Of a stretch of 64,000 bases of DNA, positions 47,760 through 58,000 are shown piece after piece. A program made the translations under genes and the position numbers. A model generated the notes under the pieces. The model made no database searches. It was not told the origin of the DNA and saw nothing but the letters and a program-made list of their open reading frames with translations. The DNA is taken from contig JADWOT020000003.1 in assembly GCA_036345935.2 (NCBI GenBank), positions 10,316,368-10,380,367 on the forward strand, given 5' to 3'. Each line of letters starts with the position of its first letter. The stretch's first letter is position 1. Source of the stretch: Taenia hydatigena (Eukaryota > Platyhelminthes > Cestoda > Cyclophyllidea > Taeniidae).

Positions 47760-48215
47760 GGGTGAGGATTAAACATGAAGTAGTAACTGATGATCTGCCG
47801 AAGAGAGGACCGAGCGGACTGAGATGAATACCACTGGAAGAACACTATTTGCTTTAGTCAATTCTAGCAGCAGCATTTGGGTCTCAGTAAGCAGTTGGTG
47901 CTAATTGAGACACTCCCCATTGCTGATGTGTCAAAACATTGCTTGTTAGGATCGCTGATATGAAACATTCATCACCATCAAGAAATAATGTTGCGGGCAT
48001 CCACTAAATCCTCTACATCTAAAAACCTACATGCATGCAGTGTTAATTCAGCTGAAAGTTCCGTGATTTTATGTTCTTTTCAAAGTGATTTGGAAGCAAG
48101 GCATCTCTGGTGACCTGGAATCGGAATAAGGGAATCACGATAGTGGAATAAAACAATTTTAAAGGCGCCATCGTAGAGTGACTGAATGACATGGGTGATG
48201 AGGTTTAAACACTGA
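47760..48215 (-). pseudogene. F-box family copy F9
   Basis: The minus-strand TATA-like TGTTTAAA (48204-48211) is in place, but the start triplet aligned with the family ATG is ATT (48155-48157). The acceptor before the F-box is also lost. The F-box itself is readable from 48072 to a TGA at 47978: ITELSAELTLHACRFLDVED. The remaining downstream region is too decayed to follow by eye. Confidence 0.65.
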
Positions 48216-49143
48216 TAAATTGTCGATGATTGCATGTCGAGAGTCACGTTCAAAAATTAATGCTCATCATGCGCAACTGAAATCACCGAGTCGGAGTAGA
48301 ACATGGGCTTGTGCTCACACTCGGCCTTATAATCGTACTTCAATGCTTCCCATGCTGTGTGCTTGCCATCCAGTCCTACCGGTGTTTGTGCGCATGGTAA
48401 CCGCATTCACTATAACAGCTTGGTATTTTAAACAAATTCACTGAAAGAGAGATGTTTGTAATTGTCAACGCTGTCACTGTCAGCGCTTCCACGCAAAATG
48501 ACCATGTTTAATATGAATACTCCGTGTTTTAAAATATTCAGATTAAAGAAAAAGGTGGCTTATTTGTAGATGATAATAAAGAAGTAAAGAATAAGACTTG
48601 CTTGCCGTCTGTTCATTATAGAATGGTGTCAATGCTTCTGTTGCTCTTATGGGACAAGGGCCAAAATTCCGCCTCACTGCAGACGACGATGCCCACAAAA
48701 CTAGGAGACCTCAAGTCTACTCCACTTTATTGTCTGGGGAGAGTTGTAGTCGTCTCGTCAGCAGCTTATTTGCCTTCGAAATTTGGAGTCCATAAACGGA
48801 TGGGGATTCGAGGAGGGGGCCAAATTTACACTTCTTGCATCCACGTACAACTTTCTCCTCTTCTTCTTTTGGTTCCCACCCTAATTCTTTTCTTCCTCTC
48901 AACGGTTGGTTACGTGACGGACAAAAGTGGGTACACTTGAACACCACCCAACTGGTACTGCTTCCTCGTCTAGATCCCTTTCGCCTCTCCGCTACCACAC
49001 TGTAGGGCCGCTTGAGGTGACTAATTTTGGTTTATCTTGCCGTCGCTTAGACAGAGATCCATGCTTCACATGACACAATGAGTTGATGGTGAACTTGTTG
49101 ATCCATGAACCACGGCTTCACCTGTCCCCTCTTTACCAATTCA
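48216..49143. other. Plus-strand open frames without recognised function
   Basis: The frame 48602-48940 (+) includes a long hydrophobic run (PLLLLVPTLILFFLSTVGYV), and an overlapping minus-strand frame (48717-48998) is charged (EPKEEEEKVV). One is the shadow of the other. Upstream exons of the 49.1-kb gene probably lie here but could not be fixed. Confidence 0.25.
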
Positions 49144-49144
49144 G

Positions 49145-49383
49145 TCCTATCATGGCCAGACGCAATTTCATCTCACCCTCCCGATTCATGCTAAAGTACT
49201 TCAAATCCAGATCAGGAAATCGAGGTAAGTCAACCTTTCTCATCCTCCTTTGCCTTCTTTCTAATCCATCCTTGCTTTTATTACCCATACCCGTGCCCGT
49301 AATGATAATAATCATCACAAAACTTTCTCTCTTTTCGATTTTTTCTGTGCGCCTGCAGCCTTGAGGTAGAAGAAGCTGGATGA
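49145..49383 (+). CDS. Last two exons of an unrecognised gene
   Basis: Very good splice signals surround a 134-bp intron. The acceptor CCCTCTTTACCAATTCAG precedes an exon from 49145 to 49224 ending at donor GTAAGT. The acceptor TTTTTTCTGTGCGCCTGCAG precedes the last exon 49359-49383. One frame crosses the join: SYHGQTQFHLTLPIHAKVLQ, IQIRKS, then SLEVEEAG and TGA. The beta-strand-like alternation of the first part and the acidic end look natural. No domain is recognised and no polyadenylation signal is obvious within 300 bp. Confidence 0.5.
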
Positions 49384-50092
49384 TTAGCGAGCAGCATCCA
49401 CCTTAGATCTAGATCAAGAAGGCTGCCGTTTACGGTGGCCCTCAACTGGTAGTATTGCTGCGACATTAATCATCGCTAGCAGGTGTGTTGTGGGTGCAAT
49501 GCTGCGTAGCATTTAGTGACATTCACTTTCAGGATGTGGCCTATTCAACTCTTAATTCGTGGAATCATCGCCATGGTTCAAACTTGATCGCGATGTTTGC
49601 TTCAACAGACTAAATGATTCCCTTCTTTGTCGCCAATAGATCGCCTTTACTAAAGAGCGAGTTTCGTTGCGGACCGAAACGAGATGCAGCAGATCTGCTG
49701 ATAACCGGATGATAATTGGCAAAGAGAGTGTGAGTAGCTAATGTTTGTGCAATGAACTCTCGGTGCCACAAATGAGCCTATCATGTGCCACGTTGGCGAC
49801 GAATCTGAGCTAAGTCCTTCGACTTAATCGCATCCAATGCATTCATTCCTCATCCATCAATTCCATTACCGTCCATTTGTCCACCTGACCAATCATGTCA
49901 AAATAGTTCGCCAATTTGGAAAAAGTTGGTGAAGCGAGTTGGATTGCAGAGAACTAAATGAAATCCTTCTTCAATTCAGTGGAGGAAGACGGTCTGTTAA
50001 TCCATCATTGTTTAAAACACAGACAGTCTGTTTGGTATTTTTCGTTTTCAGGAGAGGCATTAAAATTTAATCAAGATAAGTGATTGGCCCCT

Positions 50093-50655
50093 TCATAAAT
50101 TCTTGTTTAATTTTTCCTTGGATGAATCTTGACCTGTCCAAAGATTCCTCCGTTTCTAAGAAAGCAGGAGTGAATGTTATAGGGAAAACTGGTAGAATTC
50201 CCTCATAGCTCTGGTGTGAAAATAGCTAATTCTGTTAATTTTGAGAATTTCTTGTCCTAGTTGTCGTCCTCATCGTCGTCATCGTCGTCCTTGTCGCCTT
50301 ACGGGCCTGATTCTGTGTCACAGTCGGGACGCTCTTAAAACAGCATTCCCAGTTGTCGAGATGCATTCAAGCAGATGTACTCGAAAAAAGGCAACATTGT
50401 GGCAAGAAGTTGTAGAAGTTGGTTGATTTGATTGCTTTCGAAGGCAGTCTCACTTACGGCCATCCCGCCTAATTCATCAAGCAACTTAAAAGCTATCCAC
50501 CAGTCTGTTTCGGATTGTCCGATATTGCTAACGTTGATCCTACGACTTGACGTTGTGCCTGCGGATCCCTTGCTGTTGTCGAGTCCACATTGCCTACCAC
50601 CGCATTCGCTGAAGTTCGGTTTGTGGTCCCCACGCATTAGGTTAGAATCGACCAT
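50093..50655 (-). CDS. Two-exon gene model, unrecognised
   Basis: On the minus strand an ATG at 50655 opens 66 codons (GGRQCGLDNSKGSAGTTSSR, then TDWWIAFKLLDELGGMA) that end in phase 0 at 50458 before donor GTAAGTGAG. After 302 bp the acceptor TTCACTCCTGCTTTCTTAG leads to KRRNLWTGQDSSKEKLNKNL and TGA at 50093. Strong donor, strong acceptor and frame continuity support the model. The ATG may be internal, as the 5' part could be spliced. If the intron is read through, the frame continues 40 codons to a TAA at 50335. The protein is not recognised. ATTAAA follows the stop by about 25 bp. Confidence 0.5.
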
Positions 50656-50864
50656 CAGAAGGGAACCTGTCGTTTAAACACCAGAGAACACGTGTTGTTC
50701 CAAATGCGAAATGTCACCAATTTGCAAATTTTGGGTGCCGCCTGCGGAAGGTGGTAAGTAGATGTTAAAATGACTTCTGCATATCATTTCTTCATTTGAA
50801 TTTTAGAAGAGAAGAGAGAATTAGGAAAAAGTCACATTTAGTGATAAAACAATGCAAGAATGGC

Positions 50865-51050
50865 GCCATCGTTTGCTTGAACAAGGTCTCCAACATGTTT
50901 GTAAACAGGTACGTAGACGGAAATTAGGCTGATTTTATTAGAAGAGCTCTTTGAATTCAAAGCCTCCAAGTAATCTCTCCACCAGGCTCAATAGTATCAG
51001 AAATAAGGTGTCTCCCGCATTTGCATGAGATGCTCCCTGTCTAAATATTC
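50865..51050 (-). pseudogene. Gene-derived fragment homologous to 53915-54096
   Basis: On the minus strand the DNA matches the plus strand of 53915-54096, with small indels. The best frame reads SDTIEPGGEITWRL and then stops, and a later frame reads VGDLVQANDGAILALFYH. The pair lies in inverted orientation, 2.9 kb apart. The PGGxITW text is reminiscent of GOLD-type beta domains, but this is too short to call. Confidence 0.4.
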
Positions 51051-51440
51051 ACAGTGTCAGCTTGTTCTCTATGAGACGACCACATACAAAAGGCGAGGTA
51101 CTTCTCGATAGCACGGCCAATGCGATGCGCTCGGATTCACTTCTTCCAATTTTTCGCCGATCAGAATCACGATTTCTCAACTTCTTGTCACCCATAGTTA
51201 CATTTGGTTGCCCTCTGATTTGGTGGCAACAGTTCAGGCTCTCCTATTGCGACTCGCCATCCATCGCCGCTTTCAACGCATCATTACTTTTAGTGCACTT
51301 CGATTTTACGTGCCAGCATGGATAACACGGATTGCAGGTGATCAAAGAGATAAATTGTCTCCACCTAGCCTGTAAGTTGACCCTAACTCTGCGTTCCGCA
51401 TTACCTATTTTGCCTTTGCCACCAAATTTTTCATGCTGTG
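51051..51440. other. Left neighbour of duplication copy B, no clear gene
   Basis: Overlapping frames on the two strands (51062-51325 +, 51244-51495 -) are open. The minus-strand one carries an internal GTAATG donor-like site and the acceptor CAACTTACAG, so it could hold downstream exons of the micro-exon gene at 51651-51840, but no continuous reading was established. Confidence 0.25.
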
Positions 51441-51650
51441 CTGAATGCACACTGACTATTCCGGTACTTCCTTCTTCACAAATCAAGCGGTTCACTTCAA
51501 TCCAAAATAGAGCAATTAAGTAGAGGAACCAGGGGATCGAAAATGGGGCTAGGCGTGGTATGGTGAGTCGTTGGGCGGGTGCAGGAGTGGTGGCGATGTG
51601 TTGACTTCAAACCAACCAGCCATCCAACGAACGACAAAAGAAGAGCTTAC

Positions 51651-51840
51651 TTCGTCCAGTATGGAACTGTCGATCTTGTTGTCTAAAAGGACAGTTTCGA
51701 AAAAGGCAATGACATGAAGGTGCCTTCGCACTCAGTTACACTCAAGCATAAACACAGACAGACATGCCTACCTGTATCCGTGCTACCCCATCTAACGCGG
51801 CTCTCCAAAAGGACGAAAATAGGAAGTGGGCAGTGACACA
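51651..51840 (-). CDS. Putative exon pair with 32-nt micro-exon (copy B)
   Basis: This is the counterpart of 208-400. The exon ending at 51772 (GATACAG, donor GTAGGC), an 89-bp intron, the acceptor CTGTCCTTTTAG, the 32-nt exon 51651-51682 and donor GTAAGC are all kept. The micro-exon differs from copy A at two bases: one changes Gln to Lys, the other is silent. A 4-bp microsatellite gain (ACAT) upstream breaks the longer frame in this copy, so the exon's 5' limit differs or the gene is dead. Confidence 0.35.
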
Positions 51841-52701
51841 TACATACATACACCAACTTCGGACAGAAAGCCGACATACACGGTGAACGGAGTGCTTGTG
51901 GACTCAAGAGGGGAGTACAAATTCTTACCCGTCAGTGCAGGGGTTGTCGTTAATCCAGAGTCGTCAGTCAGTGCCAATCCAAAGAGACGCGTTTTGGAAG
52001 GTAGGAAAGGCGAAGAACAAATTACCAGTTTCTGAACGTATTTGTCATCTGATAATGCTGGAGTCGTTGAACGTGTGTGTTTGGCTTCCAAGACTTTCTC
52101 TCTTCAGTTGTTTATGCATGATAAAAAAATTTTGCTTGACAGGTTGACCCAAAGCCATTTTGAGTATTAGCAACACACGATTAGCCATTTTGGTGAACAA
52201 AAGGAGAAAGTCTTCAGCCTAAGGTATTCGCCTTCTGATGGGTGGTGCTTTGGCCCGCCATACCCATTCCAGGCACCATGTAACAAATTTTGCTAGAGTC
52301 AAAGTGGAGTCGCAAGACAGGCAAGCTCAAATCACATTTGCCAAGTCCGAACCGTGTGGTTTGATCTGGGAATTTAATCGGAAGACGTAGTCAAAAGCAA
52401 TTGTTTGAACTGACTAGTACAAGTCACTGATTCATAATACGTGATTGTGAACTTCCACGTGTGCATTTGACGAGTCCTCACAAATTACGTCGTGCCATAG
52501 CAGCAAAGTGCAGTGGAAAATGAAATGAATATTTCAAAATTCTGATGCTAATTGATTAGAAGGGTGGCTAAACAAATCAGCTGCACAGTTCTCTACCCAT
52601 CCTCTGTCGTCAACACTCTCAACAAGCGGTAGATGAGGGCAACGTATTTGTCTGGATTCTGGTCCGTCGATCACGCCTAACACATTGTAACTTCATGACT
52701 C

Positions 52702-54080
52702 TAAGTTGACGGACATAAATTGTCTAGATATAAGAGTGTACTTGTGTAAACACATAATTTAGATAACTGGCATTTCACCGCACTTAAATCTAACCGAGCA
52801 CAACTTGTCAACGCCTGATTCGAAGTGAAAAGGACTCCAGTTAACGCATCATTGTCATAAAGCAAGCCGCAGATATATGCGTACAGGTTCATCGGCTTCT
52901 GTAGTCTCCTTCGGTGTTCTTAGCAGCAAAGCAACCATTTCCGAGAGCCTTGTAGCGTTGTCTTGGGGCAGCCCACACGGCACTAGTCCCCATTGCATTG
53001 AGCATCTGCCGTGGATTCCCGATTAGACGGCGAATCATAGTTGATGGTTTGTGAAGACCATTCAGCAGCCTATGCGCGAAATTGACTGTAAAAGATAAGA
53101 ATATTTCCTCTCTTTGCTGTTCACCCTATCCACCAGCGAGTATTCGAGTCGTGAGTTGAGGCGGCTGGGATAAAGGCATTTTCGGATCGAAGGCTACAGG
53201 TATTTTCAGTCCACCGCTCTTAATACCATGTCACAGGCTACAAATAACTGCACCAACTTTCTCTTCTACTTATTTTCTGGTGACTTTATGTCCACTGGCC
53301 CAACGATATCGTGATTTCCATCAGTGGAAGGTAGCGAGGTGACTTAACTACGCTGTCCATGAAGAAACTAGATGCTGCCGGGGGTGTGAAGAAGCAGGAG
53401 AGCCTCTAGTTTTGTGTTTTCGAAAACGAGTTTAAAACGTCCTGTCATATGCTCATCACTTACTCCTCAAGAAACAGTCATCCAGGCGGTGTGGCACCTA
53501 CAAGGAGTAACAACGCTATTATAATTAAGTCACCCTTCAATTCACCAGTAAAATGACTTTATGCTTAATTACTGCCTAGATTAGTAGGAACTCGTGTTAG
53601 GCGTCACAAGCAAAAGCGATACGCTTAGTCACCACTCAGACACCCAGCAGCCACAAGCCTAGAGGGCTACATTTTCGGATTTACTTAGCCCACGTTTGAA
53701 CTACCACGCAAGTGTAAATGCACCGTGTCACCGACTACAGGCAACTCAGCGCATGTTAGGAGCCGATAATTACCTCTCAACCACTGGAATTGTAACAAAT
53801 TGCACAAATGGGAACTGGTTAACAGTAAGAACCCTTAGCATTGCCAATAAAATTATGCACTTAATCAATTGTACCGAGATTTTCTGTGAGTGCAGCTTTT
53901 ATGGAGGCTTTTCATTGATCACCACATTTCTGATACCATCGAGCATGGTGGGAGAGGTCACCTGGAGACTTGGAATCGAAAAAGCCCTAATGGTAAAATC
54001 TGCCTCATCATCGTCGATTCATCCGCTTACAAACATGACGAAGGCTTTGTTTAAGCAAACGATGACGCTGTCCTCAATTT
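52702..54080. other. 1.38-kb block present only in copy B
   Basis: Copy A jumps from GACTC straight to GCTTTATCA. Copy B has this block between the same two words. The bases after the junction still belong to the element shared with 50865-51050, which therefore straddles the junction, so copy A most likely suffered a deletion. The block holds a 132-codon plus-strand frame (53696-54094) whose last third is the element homologous to 50865-51050. Confidence 0.7.
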
Positions 54081-54094
54081 GCTTTATCATTTAA
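53696..54094 (+). pseudogene. Unrecognised 132-codon open frame with repeated 3' part
   Basis: The frame starts inside the B-only block and ends at TAA 54092-54094. Its last 60 codons (VGEVTWRLGIEKALMVKS, FKQTMTLSSICFII) are DNA-homologous to the minus strand of 50865-51050, where the same protein block is frameshifted. The first part has no partner. It may be a remnant of a duplicated exon. Confidence 0.3.
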
Positions 54095-54983
54095 ACCCAA
54101 TTACCAAAAAACTGCATGGTTTGTTGGACTTCGTTTGTGATCCTCTCCTACCTTCTAGAAGTCAAATAGAAAAATGACATGTAGAAGTCATTATGACATT
54201 TACTCACCATCCTCATCAAGCACCACCAAAGCTCTGCAATTCATTCACACTTTACAATTTATTATAGAGGCCAGTTTGTTAGCAACACTTACATCAAGAT
54301 TGGCTGGAACCAGAGACCATGAACTGATGGTGATCTGATGTCGCCAAAGTGTTTGGAAACCAACTGCTCTACTGATATGATTTTAGTAACATAACTTTGA
54401 AAATATAGGAATTGTGAGCAATTTAAGTTTGAAGTTAGACGCTATCGAAAATCTGACGGTTGTATTACACCTACAGATCAGCAAAGTAAAAATAGATCCG
54501 CTTAGAATTTGACAGATCTGCATGACAAGAAATGGCGAGGCATGCTCAAATCGGCCGAAAGCGTGAGAGGGATACGCATGCGTAGTTAACGCGTCCACTC
54601 CACATTGACACATTAACACATTAACTATTGGTGTTACATGTATGTGACGTCCAATTCTTTATCCTATGCGTGATTGGTATCAGCTAACGGGGGTCCATAG
54701 CATTAATTCATCTTTCAGCACAAGAGTGGAAGTTTTGGGCTGTACCTGATATAAGGTTAGAAGCGTGACGAAGTGTAGGAATCCTCGTTAGAAGCCTGGT
54801 TGTGCAGATGCCAGCATAGCCCGAAATCGCTAAGGCCTAATTTTACATGGCAATGATGGTATTGGATTGCACGTGGGGAGAGACAACAACAACAACACCT
54901 GTCTGCTAGAGGGAACCCGAGCAAAGATACAAACTCCAAGGCAAACTAGCAAAGGAGAGCGAGGCAACGCGAGGGCATGGGAC

Positions 54984-55068
54984 TCCGACGAGGCGGATTT
55001 GAACCACCGACCTATGGATCGCTGCTGACATCTACAGTCCACCGCTCTACCAACTGATTTATCGCGGA
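54984..55068 (-). tRNA. tRNA-Tyr(GUA)-like gene, copy B
   Basis: It has the same 85-nt layout and 12-nt intron as 2170-2254, and GTA anticodon context CTGTAG. Here the T-stem is well paired (GGTGG/CCGCC), but the acceptor stem has a C-C mismatch and a G-U, and the D-stem is weak. Each copy has lost different pairs, so at most one ancestor was functional and both may be pseudogenes. Confidence 0.7.
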
Positions 55069-58000
55069 GCGTTGCCCGCGCCATTTTGTTTATAATAACA
55101 ACAACATTAACTGCAGTTTGCTACCTTGTACTTTCTCTTCTTGATTTCGTGATTTCTTTACTTCGCACTGCTGGTTGCGGCGAATTGTGTCTTAAACGAA
55201 GCCATTAATTCACCCATGCGAAAAGTCTGCTTCGGGCACCCTTAGCAATGGCAACATTTACATTTCTAGATGCAAACAACACAACTGTCAATGCTACTCA
55301 ACTTATATGGACTTGTAGGTGGATGGTCTCGGCGAGCTCGATTAAAAGTGCATTCTAAAGCAAGTGTCAGTTGACAAATTGACCGACTTTGCTCTGATTT
55401 AATAAAATTGCCTTCGAGAAAAGTCCGTCAATGATTGGACACAACATGGGTGGGTGATGCATGCACTTCATGATCTCATTGCCAGGTTGTGTTAAAGGAC
55501 ATTTTTGCCCTTGTAGCTGTTCATTTATAAGAACCAAAGTGACGCATTACGATGCAAAATTTCTACATGGCTTAGCATTAGAAACGCATATAAGGGTTGG
55601 TTCCCCTGTAGTCGTGGCATGCATACTCGAAATGAGGATTTATTCCAACTTAAATGCCAAACTAACCAGATAAGCGTCTCATGCGGTTGCCATTCTGTCA
55701 AACAAAAAGTTGGCTGAAGAAGTAGCACACAACAGTGTTGAATGATTATAGGAGGGAATGAAATATTTGGGAATGCTTCCTTCCCAGCTTAGTCTAGGCA
55801 TGCATACTCACGACCACGAATGATGCGCTGTGGTACTTCTACGTCCTTATGGGCAGCCGAAGTGCTTTGTAATCGACCAAGCCCCTATTGGCATGGTTGA
55901 AGAGCAGACTCAGCTACTTTTACAAAAAAATCCTCAATGCCATTGCATGAGGTGGACATCTGAAAGGTGGATTAGTCGTCAGTCATTGATGCCCAGCATG
56001 CGTCGCATGAGTCCTCCTTAGAAATGATGCACTGCTCAAATTCATGGCTGAATTCATTAACTGATGGCTACTGTTCGGGTTCAATCCCGACAGGAACTCA
56101 TAATGCTGTAGCCTGTAGCGTCACACTCAAAACCCTCATTCAGTGGAGAAGGAAGACGACCACCTCTAGGAAGAAAGTCCTGGGAACGGTCAAGTTTTCA
56201 ATCTGAAATGAATTGGGATGGAACAACTATCTTAAGTAGGCAAGCTGTGGAGACATCACTTGCTTAGTGATGAGGCCACCATTTGATGCTAAAAAGGAAA
56301 GAGGCACACCATGATTGCAGAAGTCACTTGTAAACGATTTCGATCCACATTGGCTGAGTGGTGGCTTTTATGAGGATTGAAGCTGTTGCAATGTCAACAG
56401 TAGCGTGTTGACATATTCGCAAAAGTGTTTAATAGACTGGGTGTTCACCTTTCCTCGTTTGGCCATTTTTGGCTCGGATGAGTGGAGCGAATGCAGGTGG
56501 GTGTCATTCCCCATCACTAGGGACGTAGGTAATGAGGTGGAATAATGAGGATTATGCATGCTGGGGGTAGAACTGGTGCTGTTGCGAGTAGGCAGAGACA
56601 CAGGCACACGCGTAACTGAACTTATATAAGCTGCCAGATTGACCACTGCATCATTCTGAAGCGGTTTTGTCGCGTTGGCACGCCTGTTATGTGTGTGCTT
56701 GACTGAGTTTCTTTCTCAATATTCAAAAGGAAGCATTCGACGAACGCGCTTCTTGCCACGGAATCGTCGCCGTGTGCCTTCGAAGGGGAAGGGTACCCTC
56801 TAGACCAGCACAACCTTCATCAATCTTCCTCGTTAATTCAATCACCAACAAAATTTTTCGCTGCCTGCTCTCACTCTGCTTGTTTTGAGGGATGCAAGGC
56901 AAAACTGCCTGCATGCTAGTGGATTGTGTGAGGGAAGTGATGCAACGAAGGACCAAAACCTGAAGTCCTTAGTTTATATAAGTCAGTTTTATGCATTTAT
57001 GAGCCAGTGGCCTCCTTTGTCCATTCTTCACATTTCCTTTTCTCCTTACCCTGTGGTATGATCTCATGATTTAAAAAGAGTTTTGTTGCATCGTGCGCTT
57101 CTTTCCACTTCTCCTGGAATTGAGAGATGATGAATAAACGAAGAGCCTACAATCGCTGAGGTCTTGAAGGACAGTCAGAGTGTGGATAAGGCTTCCTGGC
57201 CTCTCTCTTCTCGTTGCATGAGAACGAAGGCTAAGGGAAAAGGGACAAGCACTAAACTTATTGTGCATCCTCGTGAATGCGTTGACGCACTATTGCCATT
57301 ACATCTAGTGATTGCACACAAAGGAGCAGTCCTTACAACAGAGTTGGTCGTGGCCGTCCAAAGTGGCTTTATCAGGGTATGTCATCATGGCGCATGACTT
57401 CCATCGCATTGGATGACCACCCGGCCACAAAGCGGGAGATGCTAGAGCAATAGCATTGTTTTGGGTTGGATCAAACTCGTAGTCCCTCTCTGCTATGTAA
57501 TGTTCATCATGCTACTGGCAGTGGAAGGTGAGCAAAACCATTCGAATGTATTAATCTGATGGATAACTAAAGGCAATGCGCACTGATGGTGACCATTGGT
57601 GATAGATAGTGGGAAACGTAACCAGGTGACGAAGTAACAGTGCTGTTGCAAAAATGCATTGCTTTTACATTTGGAAGCTTAGAATCAATGAAGGAGGTCA
57701 ACTTATATCCTTAGAGCTGTTCGTAAAGCAGTTAGTGCTGATAAGAAATTGTCTGTGTTTGCTGGATGAGAGGGATGGAATGAATAAATAGCAGAAGTGG
57801 TACTCCAAACAACCTACCGGCAGATGGTCCAAATCGACTCCAAACACCTCTAAAAGGCTGTGCTGTGCATAGATAAGCGCTTGTCAGTGTGCGCCAATGC
57901 TGAAGATGGAGTTGAACCCGCCAAGCCTAAGTTGACTGCATAACAGCCGTCCAGCCCACCTAAGTAAAAAGTGGAGCGCAAGGCAATTCTCTGCCCGGCA

